Shown one piece after another: positions 29,487-38,560 of a DNA stretch of 64,000 nt (positions are counted from its first letter, which is position 1; the number at the start of each line of letters is the position of its first letter). The position numbers and the translations under genes are program-made. The DNA lies in NCBI RefSeq assembly GCF_030816715.1, contig NZ_JAUSYH010000001.1, positions 2,294,001 through 2,358,000 of the forward strand, in the 5' to 3' direction. Under the pieces are notes generated by a model, which was given only the letters and a program-made list of their open reading frames with translations, searched no databases and was not told the origin of the DNA. This stretch comes from Streptomyces achromogenes. Lineage in GTDB: Bacteria; Actinomycetota; Actinomycetes; Streptomycetales; Streptomycetaceae.

Positions 29487-31627
29487 GCCAGACCCGCCTC
29501 TTTCATCTGGCGCAATTCCTTCTTCATCTCGGAGACTTCGTCGCGGATCCGGGCGGCCACCTCGAACTGCAGGTCCGCTGCTGCGGCCCGCATGCGCTCG
29601 GTCATCTCCTCGATCTGCTCGGCGAGTTCGGCCGCCGGACGGTCGGTCGGCACCGTCGCCCCGGCCTTGCCCCTGGCCTGCCCGGACTTCGCGCCCTTGC
29701 CCGCCTTGTCGCCGAGGGAGGGCACCGGGGCCTTGGTGGCGCGGCCGTCCTTCTTCGCGCGGTAGCCGGAGCCGAGCAGCTGCTCCGTGTCGACCTCCTC
29801 GCGGGCGATCTGCGCGACGATGTCGTTGATCTTCTTGCGGAGCGGCTGCGGGTCGATGCCGTGGGCCGTGTTGTAGGCGACCTGCTTCTCCCGGCGCCGG
29901 TTGGTCTCGTCGATGGCCCGTTCCATGCCCGGGGTGATCTTGTCGGCGTACATGTGGACCTGACCGGAGACGTTGCGCGCCGCGCGGCCGATGGTCTGGA
30001 TCAGTGAGGTCCCGGAGCGCAGGAAACCCTCCTTGTCGGCGTCGAGGATCGCCACCAGGGACACCTCGGGCAGGTCGAGGCCCTCCCGCAGGAGGTTGAT
30101 GCCGACCAGGACGTCGAACTCGCCGGCGCGCAGCTCGCGCAGCAGCTCGATCCGCCGCAGCGTGTCGACGTCGCTGTGCAGATAGCGCACCTGGATGCCG
30201 AGTTCCAGGAAGTAGGCCGTGAGGTCCTCGGCCATCTTCTTGGTGAGCGTGGTGACCAGGACGCGCTCGTCCTTCTCGACGCGCTCCCGGATCTCGTGCA
30301 CCAGGTCGTCGATCTGGCCCTCGGTGGGCTTGACGACGACCTCGGGGTCGATGAGGCCGGTGGGGCGGATGATCTGCTCCACGACGCCGTCCCCGCGTGA
30401 GAGCTCGTACTTGCCGGGCGTCGCCGACAGATACACGGTCTGCCCGATGCGTTCCTGGAACTCCTCCCATTTCAGCGGGCGGTTGTCGAGGGCCGAGGGC
30501 AGCCGGAAGCCGTGGTCGACGAGGGTGCGCTTACGGGAGGCGTCGCCCTCGTACATGGCGCCGATCTGCGGCACGGTGACGTGGGACTCGTCGATGACGA
30601 GCAGGAAGTCGTCCGGGAAGTAGTCGAGCAGCGTGTTCGGCGGGGAGCCGGGCGAGCGGCCGTCGAAGTGCATCGAGTAATTCTCGACGCCGGAGCAGGA
30701 GCCGATCTGGCGGAGCATCTCGAGGTCGTACGTGGTGCGCATGCGCAGGCGCTGGGCCTCCAGCAGCTTGCCCTGTTTCTCCAGCTCGGCCAGACGCTCG
30801 CCGAGCTCCTTCTCGATGTCGTTCGCGGCCCGCTCGAGACGCTCGGGGCCCGCCACGTAGTGGGTGGCGGGGAAGATGTACAGCTGCTGGTCCTCGCTGA
30901 TGATCTCGCCGGTGAGCGGGTGCAGGGTGGACAGGGCCTCGATCTCGTCGCCGAACATCTCGATGCGGACGGCGAGCTCCTCGTACACCGGGAAGATCTC
31001 GATGGTGTCGCCGCGCACCCGGAAGGTGCCGCGGGTGAACGCCAGGTCGTTGCGCGTGTACTGGATGTCGACGAAGCGGCGCAGCAACTGGTCCCGGTCG
31101 AGCTCCTCGCCGACGCGCAGGGGGACCATGCGGTCCACGTACTCCTGCGGGGTGCCGAGGCCGTAGATGCAGGACACCGAGGCGACCACGACTACGTCAC
31201 GGCGGGTGAGCAGCGAGTTGGTCGCGGAGTGGCGCAGGCGCTCGACCTCCTCGTTGATCGAGGAGTCCTTCTCGATGTAGGTGTCCGACTGCGGGACGTA
31301 CGCCTCGGGCTGGTAGTAGTCGTAGTACGAGACGAAGTACTCGACCGCGTTGTTCGGCAGCAGTTCTCGGAACTCGTTCGCCAGCTGGGCGGCCAGGGTC
31401 TTGTTCGGCGCCATCACCAGGGTGGGGCGCTGGAGCTTCTCGATCATCCACGCGGTGGTGGCGGACTTTCCGGTGCCGGTCGCGCCGAGCAGGACGACGT
31501 CCTTCTCGCCCGCCTCGACACGCTTGGCGAGTTGGGCGATGGCCGTCGGCTGGTCGCCGCTGGGCTGGTAGGGACTGACGACCTCGAAGGGCGCCACCGT
31601 GCGTTCGATGTGGGAAACGGGCCGCAT
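29483..31627 (-). CDS. uvrB: excinuclease ABC subunit B
   Basis: UvrB is the helicase-like damage-verification subunit of nucleotide-excision repair. The 714-residue protein has Walker A GATGTGKS (48-55), the beta-hairpin region [18 protein letters not shown], the helicase motif [18 protein letters not shown], and a C-terminal UVR domain that contacts UvrC. The ATG at 31627 was chosen because a perfect PafBC promoter -10 ends seven bases before it: an upstream in-frame GTG at 31657 lies inside that promoter. The transcript is therefore probably leaderless. Ter genes follow on the same strand. Confidence 0.97.
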   Translation of the reverse strand: MRPVSHIERTVAPFEVVSPYQPSGDQPTAIAQLAKRVEAGEKDVVLLGATGTGKSATTAWMIEKLQRPTLVMAPNKTLAAQLANEFRELLPNNAVEYFVSYYDYYQPEAYVPQSDTYIEKDSSINEEVERLRHSATNSLLTRRDVVVVASVSCIYGLGTPQEYVDRMVPLRVGEELDRDQLLRRFVDIQYTRNDLAFTRGTFRVRGDTIEIFPVYEELAVRIEMFGDEIEALSTLHPLTGEIISEDQQLYIFPATHYVAGPERLERAANDIEKELGERLAELEKQGKLLEAQRLRMRTTYDLEMLRQIGSCSGVENYSMHFDGRSPGSPPNTLLDYFPDDFLLVIDESHVTVPQIGAMYEGDASRKRTLVDHGFRLPSALDNRPLKWEEFQERIGQTVYLSATPGKYELSRGDGVVEQIIRPTGLIDPEVVVKPTEGQIDDLVHEIRERVEKDERVLVTTLTKKMAEDLTAYFLELGIQVRYLHSDVDTLRRIELLRELRAGEFDVLVGINLLREGLDLPEVSLVAILDADKEGFLRSGTSLIQTIGRAARNVSGQVHMYADKITPGMERAIDETNRRREKQVAYNTAHGIDPQPLRKKINDIVAQIAREEVDTEQLLGSGYRAKKDGRATKAPVPSLGDKAGKGAKSGQARGKAGATVPTDRPAAELAEQIEEMTERMRAAAADLQFEVAARIRDEVSEMKKELRQMKEAGLA

Positions 31628-31634
31628 GCCATCC

Positions 31635-31657
31635 ACCGTACGACCCCCCACTGACAA
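31635..31657 (-). promoter_or_regulatory. PafBC-dependent DNA-damage promoter of uvrB
   Basis: On the minus strand TTGTCAGTG-N8-TACGGT matches TTGTCRGTG-N8-TANNNT exactly. The -10 hexamer ends seven bases before the ATG, so transcription should begin at or one base from the start codon. Confidence 0.88.
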
Positions 31658-31699
31658 CGGGGTCCGATCAAGGGTTCCGGGGCGTTCGCAGGCGCCGGC

Positions 31700-32566
31700 T
31701 CAGCGGTTCTGCGGGGTGCGGGACTCCCGGTGGGCCACGTCCCGGCGGCCGCGGAGGCGGGCGCCGCGCGCCGGATGCCCGACGGTCTGGTGCGCCGGGA
31801 CGCCGGGTGGGTGCGGGGCGGGGGCCCGGTCGGGCTTGCCCAGCACCATGAGCGGGTCGAACAGCACGACGGCGCCGGCGAGGCAGAGGAACGCGAGGGG
31901 GCCGATCAGCATGGGTGCGAGCAGGGTTGCCGGCGAGTCGCCCGCGGCCGGGGCGCCGCCCGTGTGCAGATGGACGCTGAGGGCGGCCATGCCGGTGTAG
32001 TGCATGCCGGTCACGGCGAGCCCCATGACCAGGCCGGCGCCCACGCTCCACAGCAAGCCCCTGACCTGCCCCGCGGCCCACAGGGCGACGGTGGCGGCGG
32101 CCATGGCGACGGCGACGGAGACGGCGACGGTGAGCGTGTTGTACGTGAACGTGCCGTTCAGGCGCATCCCGGCCATGCCGAGGTAGTGCATGGACGCGAT
32201 GCCGAGGCCGGTGAGGGTCCCTCCGGTGAACAGCGCGGTTCCGGTCGCGCCGCGGTAGCCGACGATGAAGACCCCGACGCCCACCATGACGACGGCGACG
32301 CCCAGGCTGCCGTAGGTCATGGGTTTGTCGTAGTGGATCGGGGCGCCCCGGACGGTGAAGCCGATCATCGCGATGAAATGCATGGTCCAGATGCCGGAGC
32401 CGATCGCCGCGGAGCCGAGGGCGAGCCAGCCCGGCCGCCAGGTGTGGGCGACGAGCAGGGCTCTGGTGGTGCAGCGCAGACCCAGCGCACCGCCGAGGCA
32501 GGCCATGACGTAGGCCACCAGCGGGGTGACGAGTCCGTAGCTGAAACCGTCGACCGTGCCGTGCAT
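31700..32566 (-). CDS. MHYT-domain membrane sensor
   Basis: The 288-residue protein has seven predicted transmembrane helices with three repeats of the MHYT motif: MHFIAM, MHYLGM and MHYTGM. These Met/His residues are proposed to bind a metal and sense O2, CO or NO. Unlike many MHYT proteins there is no GGDEF/EAL or kinase output domain; the C-terminus is a short Pro/Arg-rich tail, so signalling would need a partner. No ribosome-binding site is obvious at the ATG. It follows the uvrB promoter region and is divergent from the glycerophosphodiesterase; a dyad CTGGAA-N7-TTCCAG lies in the 282-base gap upstream. Confidence 0.9.
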   Translation of the reverse strand: MHGTVDGFSYGLVTPLVAYVMACLGGALGLRCTTRALLVAHTWRPGWLALGSAAIGSGIWTMHFIAMIGFTVRGAPIHYDKPMTYGSLGVAVVMVGVGVFIVGYRGATGTALFTGGTLTGLGIASMHYLGMAGMRLNGTFTYNTLTVAVSVAVAMAAATVALWAAGQVRGLLWSVGAGLVMGLAVTGMHYTGMAALSVHLHTGGAPAAGDSPATLLAPMLIGPLAFLCLAGAVVLFDPLMVLGKPDRAPAPHPPGVPAHQTVGHPARGARLRGRRDVAHRESRTPQNR

Positions 32567-32848
32567 GCGCGGTTGCCCTTCGCCCTGTTGCCGGATCTTG
32601 CCCGATACCTCTGGAACGCGGCCTTCCAGGACCGCTGCGCGCGGTCAAGGCTGAGGGAAAGTATGACTCCCACCGGAATGGTCGAACGATTTTCCGGCAA
32701 AGAAACACGTCCTTGCCCCACATGTGCGGCACCGGTGACGGCGTCCGGCGCCTCCTCCTCCCGTGTGACCGTCCCGCATCACCCCTCGTCGTGGACCCTT
32801 CGCTGTCACAGTTGAGCTGTATGTGATCGCTCGACGCGAGGAGTACGC

Positions 32849-33721
32849 ATGCACACACGCATAGTTGCCGTCACGACCACCGCGGTCCTGGGCGCCGTGG
32901 CGCTCCTGCTCCCCGTCCACAGCGCCCGCGCGGGCAGCGCGCTGCGGCCTGCGGTGGTCGCCCACCGGGGCGCCTCCGCCGTCGCCCCGGAGAACACCCT
33001 GGAGGCCGTCGACCGCGCGGCGTCGCTGGGCACCCTCTGGGTGGAGAACGACGTCCAGCGCACCCGGGACGGCGAGCTCGTCGTCGTCCACGACGACAGC
33101 CTCCGTCGGACGACCGACGTCGAAGAGGTCTTTCCGGGCCGCGCTCCCTGGAGGGTGAAGGACTTCACCGCCGCCGAGATCGCGCGGCTCGACGCGGGAA
33201 GCTGGTTCGGCCCCGACTACGCGGGCGTGCGCGTGCCGACGCTGACGCAGTACGTCGACCGGGTCGACCGCAACCACCAGAAGCTGCTCCTGGAGATCAA
33301 GAATCCCGAGATCTACCCGGGCATCGAGCAGGAGGTCCTCAAACTCCTGGGCGACGAGGGGTGGCTGGACGAGCGCCACCTCGCCAACCGGTTGATCGTG
33401 CAGAGTTTCAGCGCCGACTGCCTGCGGACGGTCCACCAGCTGGTGCCCGCGGTGCGCATCGGCCTGCTCGGCATGCCGGCTCTGTCGGACCTGCCCCGGT
33501 TCTCGGTGTTCGCCGACCAGATCAACCCGTCCTACCACGCCCTCTCCCAGGCGTACGTCGCCGCGGTGCACGAGCTCACCGGGCCGCACGGGCGGCCGAT
33601 GAAGGTCTTCACCTGGACCGTCGACGACGCGGCGACCGCCCGGGCCGTCGCCGGGTACGGCGTCGACGGCGTCATCACCGACCGGCCGGACGTGGTGCGG
33701 CGGGCGCTGTACTGGTACTGA
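32849..33721 (+). CDS. secreted glycerophosphodiester phosphodiesterase
   Basis: This 290-residue enzyme hydrolyses glycerophosphodiesters to glycerol-3-phosphate and an alcohol, outside the membrane. A signal peptide occupies residues 1-28 (hydrophobic core, ARA cleavage region). The GDPD TIM-barrel follows: HRGASAVAPENT (His39, Arg40, Glu48), NDVQRTRDGELVVVHDD with the second His, LEIKNP, and a final VDGVITDRP. GAGGAG stands five bases before the ATG. It may recover phosphate from phospholipid head groups or teichoic acids. It lies 49 bases before ogt, but ogt has its own promoter. Confidence 0.93.
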   Translation: MHTRIVAVTTTAVLGAVALLLPVHSARAGSALRPAVVAHRGASAVAPENTLEAVDRAASLGTLWVENDVQRTRDGELVVVHDDSLRRTTDVEEVFPGRAPWRVKDFTAAEIARLDAGSWFGPDYAGVRVPTLTQYVDRVDRNHQKLLLEIKNPEIYPGIEQEVLKLLGDEGWLDERHLANRLIVQSFSADCLRTVHQLVPAVRIGLLGMPALSDLPRFSVFADQINPSYHALSQAYVAAVHELTGPHGRPMKVFTWTVDDAATARAVAGYGVDGVITDRPDVVRRALYWY

Positions 33722-33741
33722 CGTGCGGCCCTCACGGTGCG

Positions 33742-33764
33742 TTGTCGGTGGCTGCCCGTACCGT
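33742..33764 (+). promoter_or_regulatory. PafBC-dependent DNA-damage promoter of ogt
   Basis: TTGTCGGTG-N8-TACCGT matches the PafBC/RecA-NDp consensus exactly. The -10 ends six bases before the ATG at 33771, so the mRNA should be leaderless. Confidence 0.87.
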
Positions 33765-33770
33765 GGGCGC

Positions 33771-34325
33771 ATGGACAGCCATGCGGAGTACGGGCGGCGG
33801 GTCGTGTGGGCCGTCGTGGGCACCGACATCGGACCGCTGATGCTGGTGGCGAGCACCGAGGGGTTGCTCAACGTGGTCTTCCACGCCACCGACGCGGTTC
33901 GCGACAAGGCGCTCGCCAGGCTGGCGGAGCGGCTGGGCACGGAGCCCGTCGAGGCGCCCGGCTCCCCGTTGCTGGCTGAGGCGATACGCCAGTTCCAGGC
34001 CTATTTCTCGGGAGAGCGGCAGGTCTTCGAGCTGCCCCTGGACTGGTCCCTGATCTCGGGCTTCAACCGCCAGGTGCTGCGCGAGCTGGCCACCGGCGTT
34101 CCCTACGGGGCGGTCGTGGGCTACGGCGATCTGGCGGAGCGGGTCGGCCAGCCGGGGGCGGCGCAGGCGGTGGGAGCCGCGATGGGGTCCAATCCGCTGC
34201 CGGTCGTCGTGCCCTGCCACCGGGTGGTGGAGAGGGACGGCGGCATCGGCGGCTTCGGCGGCGGTCTGGAGACCAAGAGGAAGCTGCTCGCTCTGGAGGG
34301 GGTCCTGCCCGAGCCGTTGTTCTGA
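33771..34325 (+). CDS. ogt: methylated-DNA--[protein]-cysteine S-methyltransferase
   Basis: This suicide enzyme moves methyl groups from O6-methylguanine in DNA onto its own cysteine. The 184 residues include the N-terminal fold, the recognition helix (GFNRQVLRELATGVPYGAVVGYGDLA, broken by the arginine finger) and the active site VVPCHRVV with Cys149. The ATG at 33771 was chosen because an exact PafBC promoter -10 lies six bases upstream and no ribosome-binding site exists; longer reading would begin inside that promoter. It is a direct repair gene sharing its damage control with uvrA and uvrB. Confidence 0.94.
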   Translation: MDSHAEYGRRVVWAVVGTDIGPLMLVASTEGLLNVVFHATDAVRDKALARLAERLGTEPVEAPGSPLLAEAIRQFQAYFSGERQVFELPLDWSLISGFNRQVLRELATGVPYGAVVGYGDLAERVGQPGAAQAVGAAMGSNPLPVVVPCHRVVERDGGIGGFGGGLETKRKLLALEGVLPEPLF

Positions 34326-34528
34326 ACCGTTCGTCTCGGTGGTCCGAGCCGCTCGGCCGGAGGTCTGGGCGGCGGGGAGCGGAGGGGGGAGACTGCGCCG
34401 GTGACCCGGATGTCCGTCTGTCGGCGTGGCGAGGCCGTCGCGCACGGCCACGCGGCGGCGCGGGTCCCTGTCGTGGTGCGGGTCGTCCGTGCGGCGATGC
34501 CGGCCTGTGCAGCGGAGAGGAGCCTGAT

Positions 34529-35821
34529 GTGACCGCCGCCGAGCGCACCGCGGTGCCGCACGTGGACGCGGTGCGGCTGCCCGCCCTGCGCCGTCGCACG
34601 ACCGTCGTGCTCATCACCAGCCAGATCCTCGGAGGGCTCGGCGTCGCCACCGGCATCGCGCTGGCCGCCGTCCTGGCCCGGCAGGTCAGCGGCACCGAGG
34701 CCCTGTCCGGACTCGCGCCCACCGCGACCGTCGCCGGTACGGCCGTGCTGTCGATGCCGATGGCCGCGTTGATGACCGCGCGCGGGCGCAGGCCGGGGCT
34801 GGTGCTGGCCTACCTCGTCGGCGCCCTGGGAGCGGGGGTCGTGGTGGTGGCGGCGCGCCTCGGGAACTTCCCGCTGCTGCTGTGCGGCATGGCCGCGTTC
34901 GGCGCGGCCTCCTCGGCGAATCTGCAGGCCCGGTTCGCCGCCGCCGACCTCGCCGAGCCGCAGCATCGGGCCCGGGCCATCTCCCATGTCGTGTGGGCGA
35001 CGACCATCGGCGCGGTCCTGGGCCCGAACATCGCCGCGCCCGCCGGACGCAGCATCGCCGGGCTGGGGATACCCGAGGCGGCGGGCCCCTTCCTGTGGGC
35101 GGCCGGCATCTTCGTCCTGGCCGCGGTGGTCGTGGCGGTCCTGCTGCGCCCGGACCCGCTGCTGACGGCCCGCGCGCTCGCCCCGGAGGACGAGCGCTCC
35201 CCCGAGGCCCGTTCCCTGCGGGCGGGTCTGACGGCCGTCGCCGCCTCGCCGCACGCACGGCTGGCGCTGGTGACGGTGGCGGTGTCGCACACGGCGATGG
35301 TCTCGGTCATGTCGATGACCCCGGTGGACCTTTCCCACCACGGCGCGAGCGTCGAGCTGATCGGGCTGGTCATCAGCGGGCACATCGCCGGCATGTACGC
35401 GTTCGCGCCGTTGATGGGGCGGCTGGCCGACCGGGTGGGGCGCTTCTCGGTGACGGGCCTCGCGGCCGGGCTGCTGGCCGTGGCCCTGTTCCTGGCCGGG
35501 ACGGCCGGCGACGACCACCGGCAGACCGCCGCCGGACTGTTCGTCCTGGGCCTCGGCTGGTCGGCCGGGCTGGTGTCCGGTTCGGCACTGCTCACCGACG
35601 CGGTGCCGCAGTCCGCGCGGGCCGCCGCCCAGGGCATCTCCGACCTCACCATGAACACCTCGGCGGGTGTCGGCGGGGCGATCGCCGGGCTCGTGGTGGC
35701 GCGGGCGAGCTACGGGTGGCTCAACGTTGCCGCGGCGACCCTGCTCCTCCCGCTGGCCGCCCTGGCGCTGTTCACCCGGAACGGGAGCCGCGGCGGCGAA
35801 GGCGGCACTCGTCAGTCGTAG
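34529..35821 (+). CDS. MFS transporter
   Basis: The 430-residue membrane protein shows 12 hydrophobic segments and the motif-A-like MTARGRRPGLVLAYLVGALGAG plus a second copy MGRLADRVGRFSVTG after helix 8. The family is of the DHA1 type and probably exports small molecules; the ligand is unknown. The start is GTG at 34529, with GAGAGGAG six bases upstream. The last 10 bases overlap the convergent VOC gene. It is preceded by a 203-base gap after ogt without a recognised gene. Confidence 0.86.
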   Translation: MTAAERTAVPHVDAVRLPALRRRTTVVLITSQILGGLGVATGIALAAVLARQVSGTEALSGLAPTATVAGTAVLSMPMAALMTARGRRPGLVLAYLVGALGAGVVVVAARLGNFPLLLCGMAAFGAASSANLQARFAAADLAEPQHRARAISHVVWATTIGAVLGPNIAAPAGRSIAGLGIPEAAGPFLWAAGIFVLAAVVVAVLLRPDPLLTARALAPEDERSPEARSLRAGLTAVAASPHARLALVTVAVSHTAMVSVMSMTPVDLSHHGASVELIGLVISGHIAGMYAFAPLMGRLADRVGRFSVTGLAAGLLAVALFLAGTAGDDHRQTAAGLFVLGLGWSAGLVSGSALLTDAVPQSARAAAQGISDLTMNTSAGVGGAIAGLVVARASYGWLNVAAATLLLPLAALALFTRNGSRGGEGGTRQS

Positions 35822-36240
35822 TGCCGCGCCTCCACGACGTTGCCGTCCGGGTCGCGGAAGTAGAAGCTGCGCGTGGCGTCGCCCCGGGCGCCGAAGGAGC
35901 CGTGCGTGACGTCCGAGGCCGGGACGGCGCGCTCCTCCAGACGGGTGCGGAGGGCGTCGAAGTCTCCCCTGGGCAGGGCGAGGCAGACATGGTTGACGGG
36001 ATGCCCCGCGCTGTCGGCGGCGCCGGGAAGCATCTTCATGTGCTCCGCCGCCGCCGACGGCATCAGGTCGAGCAGACAGTCCTCGCTGACGCGGACGGAG
36101 GGGAAGGGCTCTTCGCCCGCGATGAACTCGGCAAGTCTGACGGGCGTCAGCCCGACGGCCTGTTCGTAGAAGACGGCTGCGGCCGCCGGATCGCGCACCC
36201 ACAGGACGACGTGGTCGAGGCGTGCCGTGTGCTCTGTCAT
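35812..36240 (-). CDS. VOC family (glyoxalase/dioxygenase-fold) protein
   Basis: This 142-residue protein has two beta-alpha-beta-beta-beta modules of the vicinal-oxygen-chelate fold: LDHVVLWVRDPAAAAVFYEQAVG at the start, NHVCLALPRGDFDALRTRL in the middle and FRDPDGNVVEARHYD at the end. The His and Glu positions of a divalent metal site (His in LDHV, Glu in VVEARH) are present. Members include glyoxalase I, dioxygenases and antibiotic-binding resistance proteins. The substrate cannot be read. It is convergent with the MFS gene and divergent from psuG. Confidence 0.85.
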   Translation of the reverse strand: MTEHTARLDHVVLWVRDPAAAAVFYEQAVGLTPVRLAEFIAGEEPFPSVRVSEDCLLDLMPSAAAEHMKMLPGAADSAGHPVNHVCLALPRGDFDALRTRLEERAVPASDVTHGSFGARGDATRSFYFRDPDGNVVEARHYD

Positions 36241-36339
36241 GCCTTCCAGGCTGGTGTCCTGCCCCACAGGACGCAAGGGTTTGACCGGGCGCGCCGCCCG
36301 CCAGAGATGAAAGGAGACCGACGGACAGGAGGCGGGCGC

Positions 36340-37248
36340 GTGGTGCTGGTGGTGTCGGAAGAGGTGCGGAACGCGGTCGACGCGCGTCAACCCGTGGTGG
36401 CGCTGGAGTCGACGATCATCTCGCACGGGCTGCCCCGCCCGCGCAATCTTCAGGTGGCGGCGGAGCTGGAGGCCGTCGTACGCGCCGAGGGCGCGGTGCC
36501 GGCGACGATCGCCGTGCTCGACGGGCGGCCCCATGTGGGCCTGGACGAGAAGCAGCTGGAGCGGGTCGCCGACGAGGACGGGTTCCGCAAGCTGGGCCAC
36601 CGCGACCTGCCGCTGGCGGTGGCCTCCGGTGCGAGCGGCGCGACCACGGTGTCGGCGACGGCGCTGCTGGCGTCGCTGGCGGGCCTGCGGGTGTTCGCGA
36701 CGGGCGGCCTCGGCGGAGTTCACCGGGAGTGGACGGTCACCCAGGACGAGTCGGCCGACCTGGGGCTGCTGGCGAACACGCGGATCACGGTGGTCTGCGC
36801 GGGGGTCAAGTCGATCCTGGACGTGCCCGCGACCCTGCAACGGCTGGAGACGCTGGGCGTCGCGGTCGCCGGGTACGGCACCGACCGCTTCCCCGGGTTC
36901 TACCTGTCCGACTCGGGTCATCCGGTGGACTGGACGGTGCACGGTCCCCGGCAGGTCGCCGACGTGATGCGGGCCCAGGACGCGCTCGGCGCGCCCCGCT
37001 CGGCTCTGATCGTCGCCAATCCGGTCCCCGAGGAGGAGCAGCTAGATCCCGCGCTGCACGCGCGTGTGCTCGCCGACGCCCTGCACGCGTGCGAGGAGGC
37101 CGGCGTCTTTGGCCAGGGCGTCACGCCGTTCCTGCTCGACTACCTGGTCCGGCACACCGACGGCGCGTCCCTGAGCGCCAATCTGGCGGCGGTGCGCGGC
37201 AACGTACGTCTGGCGGCGCGGATCGCGACGGCGTGGTCCGAGGCATGA
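36340..37248 (+). CDS. psuG: pseudouridine-5'-phosphate glycosidase
   Basis: PsuG breaks the C-C glycosidic bond of pseudouridine-5'-phosphate to uracil and ribose-5-phosphate, salvaging the modified base from RNA turnover. The 302 residues carry ALESTIISHGLPRPRN at the start, the catalytic-Lys region HRDLPLAVASGASGATTVSAT, FATGGLGGVHR and the C-terminal LLDYL...NLAAVRGNVRLA. The start is GTG at 36340 with AGGAGG seven bases upstream, preferred over ATG 36307. It overlaps the next gene, a PfkB kinase, by ATGA, giving the classic pseudouridine pair. Confidence 0.94.
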   Translation: MVLVVSEEVRNAVDARQPVVALESTIISHGLPRPRNLQVAAELEAVVRAEGAVPATIAVLDGRPHVGLDEKQLERVADEDGFRKLGHRDLPLAVASGASGATTVSATALLASLAGLRVFATGGLGGVHREWTVTQDESADLGLLANTRITVVCAGVKSILDVPATLQRLETLGVAVAGYGTDRFPGFYLSDSGHPVDWTVHGPRQVADVMRAQDALGAPRSALIVANPVPEEEQLDPALHARVLADALHACEEAGVFGQGVTPFLLDYLVRHTDGASLSANLAAVRGNVRLAARIATAWSEA

Positions 37249-38402
37249 CGGCGCGACCGGACGGGGCGAGCCGTGATCACGCCGGCCCCGTCCGGAGCCC
37301 GAACGCGCCGTCGGGCGCGACGCCGACGCCCGGCGCGGAGGAGACGTCGGGCGCGGACGTGCGGGCCGGATCCGGGGCGTCGGCCGGCCCGGAGGCGACG
37401 GGCCTGTCCGAGGGCCTGTCCGAGGGCCTGTCCGAGGCTCTGTCCGGTCGCGCGCCGGCGGGGGGCGGGGCGCTGCTGGTCGTCGGGGACGTGGTGACGG
37501 ACGTCGTCGCCCGGCACCGGGGTCCGCTGGCCTCGGGAACGGACACGGTCGCGGTGATCCGGACCCTGCCGGGCGGCGCGGGCGCCAACGTGGCCTGCTG
37601 GGCCGCCCACTGGGGCTGCGCGGACGTCCGGCTGCTCGGCAGGGTGGGCGCGGAATCGGCGGCCTGGCACGAACGGGCGTTGACCGCCGGCGGGGTGCGG
37701 CCCCTTCTCGTCGTGGATCCACAGGCGTCGACCGGCACGGTGATCTGCCTCGTCGACGCGGACGCGGCAGCGGAGCGGACGTTCCTCACCGACAGCGGCG
37801 CCTCCCTGCGCCTCGCCCCCGCGGACTGGTCGGACTCGCTGCTGGACGGCGTCGGCCGGCTGCATCTCTCCGGCTATCTGCTGTTCTCGGAGTCGGGGCG
37901 GGCACTGGTGCGTACGGCGTCGGGGGCGGCACGCGCGCGGGGAATCCCGGTGAGCCTCGATCCGGCGTCGGCGGGTTTTCTGGTGGAGCTGGGCCTCCCC
38001 CGCTTCCTGGGCCTCGTCGCGGACGTGGACGTGCTGCTGCCCAGCCGTGACGAGGCCCGGCTGCTCACCGGGGTGCCCGACGGGGCGGACGCGGCGGCCG
38101 AACTGAGCCGCCACGTACCGCTGGTGGTGGCCAAGCAGGGGGCGGACGGCGCGCTGGTGGCCGGTGGGGGCACGGTCCTCGCCCGCGTTCCCGCGGTCCC
38201 CGCGACTCCCCGGGACACCACCGGCGCCGGCGACGCCTTCACCGGCGCGTTCCTCGCCGCACTGCTCGCCGGCGTCGACGCCGCGGCCGCGGCGGTCGAG
38301 GGATGCCGGGCGGGGGCCCGGGCCGTGGAACGGGTGGGCGGCAGACCGCCGACCCCGCAAGAGCGCGCGACGACGACGGACCGGACCAGCGTGGCGGGCT
38401 GA
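37245..38402 (+). CDS. PfkB-family kinase, likely pseudouridine kinase
   Basis: The 385-residue protein is a ribokinase-family sugar kinase. Its overlap with psuG (ATGA) suggests that it phosphorylates pseudouridine, as PsuK does (inference from context). The kinase proper begins near residue 80 (GGALLVVGDVVTDVVARH) and has GGAGANVAC in the substrate region and the catalytic DTTGAGDAFTGAF. The first 75 residues form an acidic, Ser/Gly/Ala-rich extension with three tandem LSEG repeats, which other PfkB kinases lack; translation could instead begin later in this segment, but no ATG or strong ribosome-binding site marks another start. Confidence 0.85.
   Translation: MTARPDGASRDHAGPVRSPNAPSGATPTPGAEETSGADVRAGSGASAGPEATGLSEGLSEGLSEALSGRAPAGGGALLVVGDVVTDVVARHRGPLASGTDTVAVIRTLPGGAGANVACWAAHWGCADVRLLGRVGAESAAWHERALTAGGVRPLLVVDPQASTGTVICLVDADAAAERTFLTDSGASLRLAPADWSDSLLDGVGRLHLSGYLLFSESGRALVRTASGAARARGIPVSLDPASAGFLVELGLPRFLGLVADVDVLLPSRDEARLLTGVPDGADAAAELSRHVPLVVAKQGADGALVAGGGTVLARVPAVPATPRDTTGAGDAFTGAFLAALLAGVDAAAAAVEGCRAGARAVERVGGRPPTPQERATTTDRTSVAG
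37404..37447 (+). repeat. 12-bp tandem repeat in the kinase gene
   Basis: Three 12-bp units (CTGTCCGAGGGC, twice perfect, third ending GCT) plus a partial fourth encode LSEG repeats in the N-terminal extension. Confidence 0.85.
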
Positions 38403-38560
38403 CGCCGCGAGCCCCTGCGGCGCGCCCCTGCCAGGCGCTCCGGGCGGGCGCTCCGGACGGGTCCCCCTGTCCGGCGCCGAGCCGTCCGTCCCCGCCCGTG
38501 CGCCTTCGCTGCGTCTTCCGGCGCGGCGAGCCTTCGTCCGTACGCGGCTCTGCGGCCTCG

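Noticed and set aside
36307-36339. ATG 36307 as psuG start
   Set aside because: It has no ribosome-binding site, while an AGGAGG lies inside this stretch at the right distance to GTG 36340.
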